Notes: generated from the letters alone by a model not told the origin. 64,000 nt of DNA from Mycobacterium sp. PSTR-4-N (GCF_022348085.1 NZ_JAKRFN010000024.1:1-64000); one strand, 5' to 3'. Counted from the first letter of the stretch, positions 23,802 through 32,989 are shown. A program made the numbers and translations.

Positions 23802-26111
23802 ATGAGCGCATGCACGCGTGTCCGGGTGAGCATCACCGGCGTGGTTCAGGGCGTCGGATTCCGCCCGACGGTGGCCCGCATCGCCGCGGCGCATCGGTTG
23901 ACCGGGTTCGTGCTCAACGATGCCGGTTCGGTGCAGTGCGAATTCGAGGGTCCGAGCCCGCAGGTCGACGCGGCCGTCGACGCGCTGCGGACGGCTCCGC
24001 CGCCGCTCGCCCGCATCGAGACCTTCGTCGTCACAGCCCGACCGCTCCGCGACGACGGAGCGTTCCGCATCCTGGACAGCGCACGCCGAGGCAACGGGGG
24101 ACATCGCACGTTGGTTCCTCCCGACATCGCGACCTGTCCGGACTGTCGCCGTGAGCTGTTCGATCCCGCCGATCGGCGCCACGGCCATCCGTTCATCACC
24201 TGCACCAATTGCGGGCCCCGCTACACGGTGATCACCGACCTTCCCTATGACCGGCCGGCCACCACGATGGCCGGCTTTCCCCTGTGCGCTCGCTGCGCCG
24301 TGGAGTATGCCGATCCGATCGACCGGCGCTATCACGCCCAGACCATCTCCTGTCATGACTGTGGGCCGCAGTTGACGTGGAACGGGCCCGTTCTCGGGCG
24401 ATCTGCTCTCGAATCCGCGGCTGCGGCGCTGCGAGCCGGCATGGTGGTCGCGATCAAGGGCGTCGGCGGCTACCACCTCGCCTGCCGCGCCGACGACGAC
24501 GCCGCCGTCGCGCTGTTGCGCCGGCGAAAGAACCGGCCCGCCAAGCCGTTCGCGGTGATGGTCGCCGATGTGGATGCCGCGCGGCGGATCTGTGTGGTCG
24601 ACGCTGCCGCCGAGCGGGCCCTCACCTCACCGGCCGCGCCGATCGTGCTGCTGCCGGCACGCCGAGGCCGCGTCAGCGCGGACGTGGCGCCCGGCCTGGG
24701 CGATCTCGGGGTGATGCTGGCCTACACGCCGGTTCACCATCTCCTGCTCGCCGGGTTGGACGTTCCTGCGCTGGTGATGACGTCAGCCAATCAGGGCGGT
24801 TCCCCGATCGTCCATCGCGACGAGAACCTCGACTGGATCGACGGTCTGGCAGACGCCGTGCTCGGCCACGACCGCCCCATCCACGTGCCGTGTGAAGACT
24901 CAGTGGTGGGGATCGCCGACGACGGGCATGAGATTCCGTTGCGGCGGTCGCGTGGCTACGCGCCGCTGCCCGTCGCGCTGGACGTGCCGACGGGGGTGAT
25001 CCTGGCGACCGGCGGTGACCTCAAGACCACCTTCGCGCTCACCGATGATCGCGGTCGCGTGCACCTGTCCTCACACCTGGGGGACATGGCCGACCCGCGC
25101 ACCCAGGACTGCTTCACCGCGGCGGTCGATCACCTGATGTTCTTGACTGCCACGGTGCCCACCGTCGTGGCACACGACATGCACCCGCGGTACGCGACGA
25201 CGGGGTGGGCACGGCGGCACGCCGATCGGCTGGAGGCCGTGCAGCACCACCACGCCCATGCGGTCTCGCTGTTGGCCGAGCACCGGAGGCTGGACCATCC
25301 GATGATCGCGATCGCCTACGACGGAACGGGTTTCGGCACCGACGGCACCATCTGGGGCGGCGAACTGCTCGCTCTCACCGGGACCGCTGGGTTCACCCGG
25401 GTCGCACACCTGGCACCGTTCTGGTTGCCGGGCGGCGAGGCGGCCGTCAGGCAACCAGCGCGCATCGCACTGGACCTGCTGCGCCGCGCAGGCATCCACC
25501 CGACCGACGACCTTCCTCCGGTCGCGGCGCTGGGGCCCCAGGGGCTTCATGTACTCACCCAGCAGTTCGCGCGCGGGGTGGCGTGTGTGCCCACCACCAG
25601 CATGGGACGGCTCTTCGACGCGGTCGCCAGCCTGCTGGGGGTCTGCCAGCAGGTGACCTACGAGGGTCAGGCCGCGGTGGAACTCGAGCATCTCGCACGC
25701 GGCGGGCGCGACCGCCGTGTGATGCGTTTCGACGTCGCCGGCGGTCTGCTCGATCCCGCACCGGTCGTCACGGCGGTCGTCGACGGCGTGCGCGCCGGCG
25801 CGGCGCGCGAGGACCTGGCGCGGTCGTTCCACGACGCGGTGATCGACGCGACGGTGCGGGCGGCCGTCGCTGCCGCAGCCGACGCCGGAATCCCGACGGT
25901 GGGTCTGACCGGTGGTGTGTTCGCCAATCGGCTGCTGCTCGAGGGAATCTCGGCGGGCCTGCGCGCCCGCGGACTGGAGGTGCTCACCCACCGGGTGGTG
26001 CCGTGCAACGACGGTGGTCTGGCACTGGGGCAGGCCGCGATCGCGGCCCTGCGCCGCTCGACCCATCGAGAGAGGAGTGAGTTATGTGCCTCGGTATCCC
26101 CGGCAGGGTGA
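23802..26111 (+). CDS. hypF: carbamoyltransferase HypF
   Basis: Uses carbamoyl phosphate and ATP to make the thiocarbamate on HypE that becomes the CN ligands of the NiFe site. 769 residues: acylphosphatase domain (GVVQGVGFRPTVA), two C4 zinc fingers (CPDC, CTNCG, CARC, CHDCG), YrdC-like domain (KGVGGYHLACRADDDAAV, KPFAVM), and a Kae1-like domain (HHHAHAVSLLAEH, AYDGTGFGTDGTIWGGE, LTGGVFANRLL). ATG 23802 has GAGGAG 8 nt upstream. The 3' end overlaps hypC by 28 bp. Confidence 0.96.
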   Translation: MSACTRVRVSITGVVQGVGFRPTVARIAAAHRLTGFVLNDAGSVQCEFEGPSPQVDAAVDALRTAPPPLARIETFVVTARPLRDDGAFRILDSARRGNGGHRTLVPPDIATCPDCRRELFDPADRRHGHPFITCTNCGPRYTVITDLPYDRPATTMAGFPLCARCAVEYADPIDRRYHAQTISCHDCGPQLTWNGPVLGRSALESAAAALRAGMVVAIKGVGGYHLACRADDDAAVALLRRRKNRPAKPFAVMVADVDAARRICVVDAAAERALTSPAAPIVLLPARRGRVSADVAPGLGDLGVMLAYTPVHHLLLAGLDVPALVMTSANQGGSPIVHRDENLDWIDGLADAVLGHDRPIHVPCEDSVVGIADDGHEIPLRRSRGYAPLPVALDVPTGVILATGGDLKTTFALTDDRGRVHLSSHLGDMADPRTQDCFTAAVDHLMFLTATVPTVVAHDMHPRYATTGWARRHADRLEAVQHHHAHAVSLLAEHRRLDHPMIAIAYDGTGFGTDGTIWGGELLALTGTAGFTRVAHLAPFWLPGGEAAVRQPARIALDLLRRAGIHPTDDLPPVAALGPQGLHVLTQQFARGVACVPTTSMGRLFDAVASLLGVCQQVTYEGQAAVELEHLARGGRDRRVMRFDVAGGLLDPAPVVTAVVDGVRAGAAREDLARSFHDAVIDATVRAAVAAAADAGIPTVGLTGGVFANRLLLEGISAGLRARGLEVLTHRVVPCNDGGLALGQAAIAALRRSTHRERSELCASVSPAG

Positions 26112-26359
26112 CCGCGATCTGGGACGAAGCGGGGACGCGGATGTCCACGGTCGACTTCGGCGGGACCACCAAGACGGTCTGCCTCGCGTATCTGCCGGAC
26201 ATGACGATCGGTGAGTACACCATCGTCCACGCCGGTTTCGCGATCACCCGACTCGACGAGGCATCGGCACAGCAGACGTTGCGCATGTTCGCCGAACTGG
26301 GTGTGCTGGACGAGGAGCTGGCAGGCGAGCAACCGGCGGGGCGAAGGGGCACGGCGTGA
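26084..26359 (+). CDS. hypC: hydrogenase assembly chaperone HypC
   Basis: 91-residue chaperone; MCLGIPGRV with essential Cys2, then EYTIVHAGFAI (conserved His). Carries the Fe(CN)2CO unit with HypD to the large subunit. ATG 26084 has GAGAGGAG upstream inside hypF. The C-terminal tail is slightly long (EEL...RRGTA). The stop overlaps the hypD GTG. Confidence 0.96.
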   Translation: MCLGIPGRVTAIWDEAGTRMSTVDFGGTTKTVCLAYLPDMTIGEYTIVHAGFAITRLDEASAQQTLRMFAELGVLDEELAGEQPAGRRGTA

Positions 26360-27450
26360 AGTACCTCGACGAGTTCCGCGACCCGACCGCCGCACGAGCC
26401 CTGGTCGACGCGATCCGCCGCCGGGCTACGAGAACCTGGACGGTGATGGAAGTCTGTGGTGGACAGACTCATTCGATCATCCGCAACGGGCTGGACCAGT
26501 TGCTCGACGGCGCGGTCGAGTTCATTCACGGGCCGGGCTGCCCGGTCTGCGTCACACCGCTGGAGATGATCGACCGTGCGCTGGAGATCGCCTCGCGCGA
26601 CGACGTCATCTTCTGCTCGTTCGGCGACATGCTCCGGGTGCCGGGTAGCACCCGGGATCTGTTCTCGGTGCGGGCCCGCGGTGGGGACGTCCGCGTCGTG
26701 TACTCGCCGCTGGACGCCACGCGCGTCGCCGCCGACAACCCCGACAAGCAGGTGGTGTTCTTCGGTGTCGGCTTCGAGACCACCGCGCCGGCCAACGCGA
26801 TGGCGGTGCTGCACGCACAGCGTCTGGGCCTGACGAACTTCTCGGTGCTGATCTCCCATGTGTTGGTGCCACCCGCGATGACGGCGATCCTGTCCTCGCC
26901 CACCAACCGCGTCCAGGGGTTCCTGGCCGCCGGGCACGTCTGCTCGGTGATGGGCACCTCGGAATACCAGCCGCTCGTCGACCGGTTCGGTGTCCCGATC
27001 GTGGTGACCGGGTTCGAACCGCTCGATCTGCTCGAGGGTGTGCGCCAGGTGGTCGACCTCCTCGAGGACGGCACACCGGAGCTCCGCAACGCCTACCCCA
27101 GGGCCGTCTGCCCGCAGGGAAATCCGGCGGCCCGCCAGACACTCGCCGAGGTCTTCGCCGTCACCGACCGGCAGTGGCGCGGTATCGGGATGATCCCGCA
27201 GTCCGGCTGGACGCTGTCGCCGCGGTACGCCGAGTTCGACGCTGAGCGCCGTTTCGGCGTCGGTCATCTGCAGGTCGCCGAGTCCGCCGAATGCCATGCC
27301 GGTGAGGTGCTGCAGGGCCTGCTCAAACCGCACGAGTGCCCGGCGTTCGGCCGCACGTGCACGCCGCGTACCCCGCTGGGGGCCACGATGGTCTCCAGCG
27401 AAGGCGCGTGTGCGGCGTACTACCAGTTCCGGCGCCTGGCCAATGTCTGA
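26356..27450 (+). CDS. hypD: hydrogenase formation protein HypD
   Basis: Scaffold iron-sulfur protein for assembling Fe(CN)2CO. 364 residues with the HypD cysteines: MEVCGGQTHSI, GPGCPVCVTP, GHVCSVMG, CPQGNP, and the C-terminal cluster segment ECHAG, HECPAFGRTCTPRTPLGA, SSEGACAAYY. GTG 26356 overlaps hypC by GTGA; the 3' end overlaps hypE by 8 bp. Confidence 0.97.
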   Translation: MKYLDEFRDPTAARALVDAIRRRATRTWTVMEVCGGQTHSIIRNGLDQLLDGAVEFIHGPGCPVCVTPLEMIDRALEIASRDDVIFCSFGDMLRVPGSTRDLFSVRARGGDVRVVYSPLDATRVAADNPDKQVVFFGVGFETTAPANAMAVLHAQRLGLTNFSVLISHVLVPPAMTAILSSPTNRVQGFLAAGHVCSVMGTSEYQPLVDRFGVPIVVTGFEPLDLLEGVRQVVDLLEDGTPELRNAYPRAVCPQGNPAARQTLAEVFAVTDRQWRGIGMIPQSGWTLSPRYAEFDAERRFGVGHLQVAESAECHAGEVLQGLLKPHECPAFGRTCTPRTPLGATMVSSEGACAAYYQFRRLANV

Positions 27451-28510
27451 GGCGCCGCCGTCCGTCGACCCCTCGGACTGGGTGTGCCCGCTGCCGCTGC
27501 GGGAAACGGCGCGGGTGGTACTCGGCCACGGTGGGGGCGGGGTGCTGTCCGAGGAACTCATCGAGAATCTGTTCCTGCCCGCATTCGGGGGACGGTCCGG
27601 ACCGTCGCGGGACTCGGCGGTGCTGTGCACCGGCGCCGGCCGCATCGCGATGACCACCGATTCCTATGTGGTGCAACCGCTGTTCTTTCCCGGTGGCAAC
27701 ATCGGGGACCTCGCGGTCAACGGCACCATCAACGACTTGGCGTGCAGCGGTGCCCGGCCGATCGGCATCACGGCGGGCTTCATCCTGGAGGAGGGTTTGG
27801 AGCTCGACGTGCTCGGCGCGGTGGCCACGGCGATGGGTGCCGCCGCCGCGGCGGCCGGCGTGCCGATCGTCACCGGCGACACCAAGGTCGTCGGAAAGGG
27901 CAGCGCCGACCAGCTTTTCGTCAACACCGCAGGCGTCGGCGTCGTGCCACCCGGGGTGGACGTCGGACCGGAACGCGTGAGGCCCGACGATGTGGTGATC
28001 GTCTCCGGTGCCCTCGGCGAGCACGGCGTGGCGATCATGAGCGTGCGCGAGGGCATCGACTTCGGCACCGAGGTCCGTACCGACAGCACCCCGCTGCACC
28101 GGCTGGTGGACTCGATGGTGGCCGCGGGCGGTGCCGGGGTGCACGCGCTGCGCGACCCGACCCGGGGCGGACTGGTCGCCTCGGTGGTCGAGATCGCGCT
28201 TGCCGCGTCCGTCGGCGTCGAGCTCGACGAGGCAGCGATTCCCGTTCCCGAAGCCGTCGCGTCGGCCTGCTCGTTTCTGGGCCTGGACCCGCTGCAGGTC
28301 GCCAATGAGGGCAAGATGGTGGCGTTCGTCGCCGCCGAGGAGGCCGAGGCCGTGCTCGCCGCGATGCGCGCCCGACCCGAGGGAGCCGAAGCGGCGGTGA
28401 TCGGGCGGGTGGTCGCCCAACATCCCGGTATGGCGATCACGCGGACACCGTTCGGCACCACGCGGGTCGTGGAACGTGAACTCGGAGAACAGCTTCCGCG
28501 AATCTGCTGA
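27443..28510 (+). CDS. hypE: hydrogenase expression/formation protein HypE
   Basis: Dehydrates the thiocarbamate received from HypF on its C-terminal Cys to the thiocyanate. 355 residues; PurM-like ATPase (GHGGGGVLSEELIENLF, TTDSYVV, GGNIGDLAVNGTINDLACSGA, GDTKVVGKG, RDPTRGGL) ending in the required PRIC. ATG 27443 lies inside the end of hypD. Last gene of hypFCDE; it ends 3 bp from the convergent AraC gene. Confidence 0.97.
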   Translation: MSEAPPSVDPSDWVCPLPLRETARVVLGHGGGGVLSEELIENLFLPAFGGRSGPSRDSAVLCTGAGRIAMTTDSYVVQPLFFPGGNIGDLAVNGTINDLACSGARPIGITAGFILEEGLELDVLGAVATAMGAAAAAAGVPIVTGDTKVVGKGSADQLFVNTAGVGVVPPGVDVGPERVRPDDVVIVSGALGEHGVAIMSVREGIDFGTEVRTDSTPLHRLVDSMVAAGGAGVHALRDPTRGGLVASVVEIALAASVGVELDEAAIPVPEAVASACSFLGLDPLQVANEGKMVAFVAAEEAEAVLAAMRARPEGAEAAVIGRVVAQHPGMAITRTPFGTTRVVERELGEQLPRIC

Positions 28511-28513
28511 CGA

Positions 28514-29575
28514 TCAGCGCCGCAAGGTCTCCGACGGCGCCTCGCCCCACCGTTTCCGGTACTCGACCGAGAAACTGCCGAGGTGGTGGAAGCCCCAGCG
28601 CTCGGCGACGGCCGTCACCGTGACACCGTCGGAGGGGATCGCATCGGTCAGCTCCTCGTGGACTCGTTCGAGGCGGCGCTCCCTCACGAACGCCATCGGC
28701 GACAGACCCAACTCGGAGCGGAAGCCCTGCTGGATCGACCGGACGCTCATGTGGACCGCCGACGCCAGCGAATCCATCGTGATCCGTTCGGCTAGATGGT
28801 CTTCGATGAAATCCATCGCCTGCTGGATCACGGTGCGCCGCGGGTCGGGAGGCGACGGCTGGGTGATGTCGGCGTGATAGTTCGACGGCTGCAGGTAGAG
28901 CAGGCTGCTCATGACCAGTTCCTCGACGGGCCCGATCGCGCGGCCCTTCTGGATCAGCGAGCCGGCGTGGTAGACCTCGGTGTGCACGAGCTGCACCGCG
29001 GCGTGCCACCGCATGGCCGCTTCTGTCGCGAGATCGAACTCCGGCTCGAAGACCAACGGCCGCATCAGGTTACGGCCCAGAAGCCGCGTCACGTGAGCTG
29101 TCATCGCCTGGGACTCGATCCGGATCAGCAGCTGCGGGGTGTCGACGCCGAGCTCCAGCCGCAGCGGTACTCCGGGGCTGGACACCAGGGACCGCATGGT
29201 GTTGGCCTGGAACGTCGCCGACGGATGGACCACGGTGGCGACGCCGTTCATGGGCATGTGCACGCCGTAGTAGCGGCCCGACTCCGGGATCTCGATGGTG
29301 GCGGGTACGTGCAGGTCCAGATACAGCATGCTCACGTTGCGCAATCGCACGCCGTGCATCGTCGCAGCGAATCCGTGCGCCTCCGCGGGATCCACCGTCA
29401 GGCTCAGCGGGGACAGGGCGCGGCCCATCAATCGCGCCGCCTTGGCGATGTCCTCGGTATAGAAGATCTCGTGTCCGGTCAGTGCCGGCGGGACGCCGCG
29501 GGAGCGCACCTTGCGGCGTACCGGGTCGCTGGTGCGGCGGATGTCGATGTAACCGAGACGGGTCAGGCGGGACAT
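28514..29575 (-). CDS. AraC-family transcriptional regulator
   Basis: 353 residues: N-terminal AraC-binding-like (cupin_6 type) domain, then a C-terminal double HTH (DFIEDHLAERITMDSLASAVHMSVRSIQQGF and GVTVTAVAERWGFHHLGSFSVEYRKRWGEAPSETLRR). It sits between hypE and the hydrogenase operon and reads away from the latter, so regulation of hydrogenase expression is the simplest inference. The effector is unknown. ATG 29575; a further upstream start is not seen. Confidence 0.87.
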   Translation of the reverse strand: MSRLTRLGYIDIRRTSDPVRRKVRSRGVPPALTGHEIFYTEDIAKAARLMGRALSPLSLTVDPAEAHGFAATMHGVRLRNVSMLYLDLHVPATIEIPESGRYYGVHMPMNGVATVVHPSATFQANTMRSLVSSPGVPLRLELGVDTPQLLIRIESQAMTAHVTRLLGRNLMRPLVFEPEFDLATEAAMRWHAAVQLVHTEVYHAGSLIQKGRAIGPVEELVMSSLLYLQPSNYHADITQPSPPDPRRTVIQQAMDFIEDHLAERITMDSLASAVHMSVRSIQQGFRSELGLSPMAFVRERRLERVHEELTDAIPSDGVTVTAVAERWGFHHLGSFSVEYRKRWGEAPSETLRR

Positions 29576-29604
29576 CAGGCGTGGGGTGCGCGGGCTGCAA
29601 AGGC

Positions 29605-29625
29605 AAGGCTAACTTCGCACTCTGC
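29605..29625. promoter_or_regulatory. inverted repeat CTTCGCA-N3-TGCGAAG
   Basis: 7-bp perfect arms in the divergent gap between the AraC gene and the hydrogenase operon, about 40 bp from the AraC start. Possible operator for autoregulation. The 229-bp gap 29576-29804 holds no gene. Confidence 0.45.
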
Positions 29626-29652
29626 GAAGAGGTTTCGGTTCCGCACGGCAAT

Positions 29653-29715
29653 ACTCCTAAACATCGGCCTCGTTTCAGCGTAGCCATCTGTGCGCAATCC
29701 TGATAGGAGTTGCGC
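29653..29715. promoter_or_regulatory. nested palindrome and paired ACTCCTA sites upstream of the hydrogenase operon
   Basis: GCGCAA (29692-29697) and TTGCGC (29710-29715) flank a second inverted pair TCCT-GAT-AGGA, forming an almost continuous 24-bp palindrome. ACTCCTA also occurs at 29653-29659 on the plus strand and at 29704-29710 on the minus strand, so two copies face each other 44 bp apart, a layout used by AraC-type proteins. It lies 90-150 bp before the first hydrogenase-operon gene. Confidence 0.5.
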
Positions 29716-29804
29716 GAAAGCGATAGGCAGCGCGGGGTCGGCTGAGTACCTTTGGGGAGCAGTGAGCTTCCCTCGCACGGGGGAGCCCTTGTGGGAGGTT
29801 CAGC

Positions 29805-30332
29805 ATGGGAGCCAACGGAGAAGCCGGAATCCCCGTCCTGGATCCGCCGGTTCCGGCCGGACCGTCGGCCGCGGTGCGCGACCGTCTCGACGATCCCCGC
29901 GTGGCCGACGCCCTCACCACGTTGCTCGAGCACGCCGACCTGCTCGCCGTGCTCGTCTCCGGGCTCGACGCCTTCGTGCGCCGCGGCGACGACATCACGG
30001 CGAACCTCACCTCGGCTCTAGGCGAGTTCAAGGGCCAGTCGGTACCGCTGAGCCAGTTGTCGGCGAGCCTGAGTGAACTCTCCGGCGGGCTCGTCCACGC
30101 CGCGCCGGCGCTGACCACGCTGTTGCGATCACCACTGGCCGACCCGGCCGGAGCGGAGGTGATCGCCGCGCTCGGCGAGGCCATGGTGTCGGCGCGCCGG
30201 TCCGCCCCGCCGGCGCCCCGCGGAGTGCGCGGCCTGTGGAAGACGGTGCGCGGTGCGGCCAAGGACCCCGACGTGACACGCGGCGTGGTCTATCTGCTCG
30301 AGATGGCCCGCGTCTTCGGTCGACGAGTCTGA
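29805..30332 (+). CDS. DUF1641 family protein, hydrogenase-operon associated
   Basis: 175-residue helical protein with a DUF1641-like core (LDDPRVADALTTLLEHADLLAVLVSGLDAFVRRGDD) and a hydrophobic-residue-rich middle. DUF1641 proteins often occur with oxidoreductases such as formate dehydrogenases and hydrogenases, but their job is unknown. ATG 29805 has GGGAGG 7 nt upstream. First gene of the hydrogenase operon, 60 bp before the small subunit. Confidence 0.75.
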   Translation: MGANGEAGIPVLDPPVPAGPSAAVRDRLDDPRVADALTTLLEHADLLAVLVSGLDAFVRRGDDITANLTSALGEFKGQSVPLSQLSASLSELSGGLVHAAPALTTLLRSPLADPAGAEVIAALGEAMVSARRSAPPAPRGVRGLWKTVRGAAKDPDVTRGVVYLLEMARVFGRRV

Positions 30333-30354
30333 CAAGAGCACAACGGAATTCGCT

Positions 30355-30374
30355 CCGCAGGGCAGGCCCTGCGG
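30355..30374 (+). promoter_or_regulatory. 9-bp-stem hairpin between the DUF1641 gene and hhyS
   Basis: CCGCAGGGC pairs perfectly with GCCCTGCGG across 2 nt (7 bp with a 6-nt loop in practice), ending 18 nt before hhyS. No T-run follows, so termination is unlikely. It may protect the downstream structural-gene mRNA or mark a processing site, letting hhySL be made in excess over the first gene. Confidence 0.5.
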
Positions 30375-30392
30375 TGATCGAGAGGAGTACTC

Positions 30393-31358
30393 ATGGCATC
30401 GGTGCTGTGGTTCCAGGGTGGTGCGTGTAGCGGTAACACCATGTCCTTCCTCAATGCCGAGGAACCGAACGTCGTCGACCTGATCGTCGACTTCGGTCTG
30501 GACCTGCTGTGGCATCCATCGCTGGGGCTCGAGCTGGGCCAGAACGCGCAGAAGTTGTTCTCCGACTGCGCAACCGGTGAGCGACCTCTCGACATCTTCG
30601 TGTTCGAGGGAACCGTCATGGAGGCCTATGGCGGCCGCGCGGACATGTTCGCCGACCGTCCGATGAAGGACTGGGTCACCGACCTCGCCGGCGCCGCCCA
30701 GATCGTGGTCGCCATCGGGGATTGCGCCTGCTGGGGCGGCATTCCGGCGATGGAGCCGAACCCGTCGGGGTCCACCGGACTGCAATTCCACAAGCGGGAG
30801 AAGGGCGGCTTCCTCGGCCCGGACTTCCGGTCCAAGATGGGTCTGCCGGTCATCAACGTGCCCGGGTGTCCTGCTCACCCGGACTGGATCACCCAGATAC
30901 TGGTCGCACTCGCCACCGGGCGCGCCGGCGACATCACCCTCGACGACCTGCACCGGCCGGAGACGTTCTTCAAGACTTTCACCCAGACAGGGTGCACACG
31001 CGTGCAGTTCTTCGAATACAAGCAATCGACGATGTCATTCGGCGAAGGAACCCGAACCGGTTGCCTGTTCTACGAATTCGGCTGCCGCGGCCCGATGACG
31101 CATTCGCCGTGCAACCGCATCCTGTGGAACCGGCAGTCCTCGAAGACGCGGGCCGGCATGCCGTGCCTGGGCTGCACCGAGCCGGAGTTCCCGCATTTCG
31201 ATCTCGCGCCGGGGACGCTGTTCAAGACCCAGAAGGTCAGCGGCATGATCCCCAGGGAAGTGCCCGAGGGAACCGATCACCTGACGTACATGGGCCTGGC
31301 CGCGGCCGCGCGCATCGCTGCGCCGCAGTGGTCCAAAGAAGACATGTTCGTGGTCTAG
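30393..31358 (+). CDS. hhyS: [NiFe] hydrogenase small subunit, group 1h/actinobacterial type
   Basis: Electron-transfer subunit with three iron-sulfur clusters. 321 residues. The N-terminus has ACSGN where other small subunits have CxxC: Cys12 is kept and the second Cys is Asn15. Other ligand regions are IGDCACWGG, PGCPAH and the C-terminal Cys-rich region (TRTGCLFYEFGCRGPM, HSPCNRILWN, GMPCLGC). Group 1h enzymes are known from the Ralstonia structure to bind the proximal cluster with three Cys and one Asp, fitting this loss. No Tat signal, so cytoplasmic. ATG 30393 with AGGAG 6 nt upstream. Confidence 0.93.
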   Translation: MASVLWFQGGACSGNTMSFLNAEEPNVVDLIVDFGLDLLWHPSLGLELGQNAQKLFSDCATGERPLDIFVFEGTVMEAYGGRADMFADRPMKDWVTDLAGAAQIVVAIGDCACWGGIPAMEPNPSGSTGLQFHKREKGGFLGPDFRSKMGLPVINVPGCPAHPDWITQILVALATGRAGDITLDDLHRPETFFKTFTQTGCTRVQFFEYKQSTMSFGEGTRTGCLFYEFGCRGPMTHSPCNRILWNRQSSKTRAGMPCLGCTEPEFPHFDLAPGTLFKTQKVSGMIPREVPEGTDHLTYMGLAAAARIAAPQWSKEDMFVV

Positions 31359-31378
31359 GGCCACTGAAAGGACTCGCA

Positions 31379-32989
31379 ATGACGTCACAATTGGATCTGT
31401 TCGTCAGCCCGCTGGGCCGCGTGGAGGGTGACCTCGACGTTCGCGTCACGATCGACGACGGAGTCGTCACGTCGGCGTGGACCGAGGCCGCGATGTTCCG
31501 CGGCTTCGAGATCATCCTGCGCGGCAAGGACCCGCAATCCGGACTGGTGGTCTGTCCGCGCATCTGCGGCATCTGCGGCGGCAGCCATCTGTACAAGTCG
31601 GCCTACGCCCTGGACACGGCCTGGCGCACGCACATGCCCCACAACGCGACGCTGATCCGCAACATCTGTCAGGCATGCGAGACGTTGCAATCGATTCCGC
31701 GCTATTTCTACGCGCTGTTCGCGATCGACCTGACCAACAAGAACTATGCGAAGTCGTCGCTGTACTCCGAAGCCGTCCGCCGCTTCGCGCCCTACGTGGG
31801 TACCAGCTACCAGCCGGGCGTCGTGCTGAGCGCCAAACCCGTTGAGGTGTACGCGATCTTCGGTGGCCAGTGGCCGCATTCGAGTTTCATGGTGCCCGGC
31901 GGGGTGATGTGCGCCCCCACGTTGAGTGACGTCACCCGCTCGATCGCGATCCTGGAGCACTGGAACGACAACTGGCTGGAGAAGCAGTGGCTCGGCTGTT
32001 CTGTGGAGCGCTGGCTGGAGAACAAGACCTGGGAGGACGTGCTGGCCTGGGTCGACGAGAACGAGGCGCAGTACAACAGTGACTGCGGATTCTTCATCCG
32101 CTACTGCCTGGATGTCGGCCTCGACAAGTACGGCCAGGGAGTCGGCAACTACATCGCCACCGGAACCTATTTCGATCCGACGCTCTACGAGAACCCGACC
32201 ATCGACGGACGAAACGCCGCGCTGATCGGTCGATCCGGCATCTATGCCGGGGGCCAGTGGCACGAGTTCGACCAGGCCAACGTCCGCGAGGACGTGACGC
32301 ACTCCTTCTACCAAGGGGATCGGCCCCTGCACCCGTTCGACGGAGAGACCATCCCGATCGATCCGGAGCTCGGTCGCAAGCAGGGCAAGTACAGCTGGGC
32401 CAAGTCGCCCCGCTACGCCGTGGGCGATCTCGGCAACATCCCGCTCGAGGCGGGGCCCCTGGCGCGGCGGCTCGCTGCGGCGGGTCCCAACGCGGCTGCC
32501 CATCAGGACGACGATCCGTTGTTCCTGGACATCATGAACAAGATCGGCCCGTCGGTGATGGTGCGCCAGCTCGCTCGTATGCACGAGGCGCCCAAGTACT
32601 ACCAGTGGGTTCGGCAGTGGTTGGACAACCTGGAGCTGAAGGAGAGCTTCTACTCGAAGCCGACCGAGTACGCCGAGGGCAAGGGGTTCGGCTCCACCGA
32701 GGCCGCGCGCGGTTCGCTGTCGGACTGGATCGTCATCGAGGACAACAAGATCAAGAACTATCAGGTGGTGACGCCGACCGCGTGGAACATCGGGCCGCGG
32801 GACGGTTCGGATGTCCTCGGCCCGATCGAACGGGCGCTGGTCGGTTCCCCGATCGTCGACGCCGAGGACCCGGTGGAACTCGGTCACGTGGCCCGCAGTT
32901 TCGACTCGTGTCTGGTGTGCACCGTGCACGCCTACGACGGCAAGAGCGGCCGCGAGTTGAGCAAGTTCGTCATCAACGGGATGGTGTGA
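31379..32989 (+). CDS. hhyL: [NiFe] hydrogenase large subunit, group 1h/actinobacterial type
   Basis: Catalytic subunit oxidising H2 at the NiFe centre. 536 residues. L1 motif R61-I-C-G-I-C66-G-G-S-H70 and L2 motif D509-S-C511-L-V-C514-T-V-H517 supply the four Ni-binding cysteines. A 19-residue tail (AYDGKSG... to GMV) follows His517 and is expected to be removed by the maturation protease. The SxC form of L2 and lack of export signal fit group 1h, the family used by mycobacteria to scavenge atmospheric H2. ATG 31379, 20 bp after hhyS, with AAAGGA upstream. Confidence 0.95.
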   Translation: MTSQLDLFVSPLGRVEGDLDVRVTIDDGVVTSAWTEAAMFRGFEIILRGKDPQSGLVVCPRICGICGGSHLYKSAYALDTAWRTHMPHNATLIRNICQACETLQSIPRYFYALFAIDLTNKNYAKSSLYSEAVRRFAPYVGTSYQPGVVLSAKPVEVYAIFGGQWPHSSFMVPGGVMCAPTLSDVTRSIAILEHWNDNWLEKQWLGCSVERWLENKTWEDVLAWVDENEAQYNSDCGFFIRYCLDVGLDKYGQGVGNYIATGTYFDPTLYENPTIDGRNAALIGRSGIYAGGQWHEFDQANVREDVTHSFYQGDRPLHPFDGETIPIDPELGRKQGKYSWAKSPRYAVGDLGNIPLEAGPLARRLAAAGPNAAAHQDDDPLFLDIMNKIGPSVMVRQLARMHEAPKYYQWVRQWLDNLELKESFYSKPTEYAEGKGFGSTEAARGSLSDWIVIEDNKIKNYQVVTPTAWNIGPRDGSDVLGPIERALVGSPIVDAEDPVELGHVARSFDSCLVCTVHAYDGKSGRELSKFVINGMV

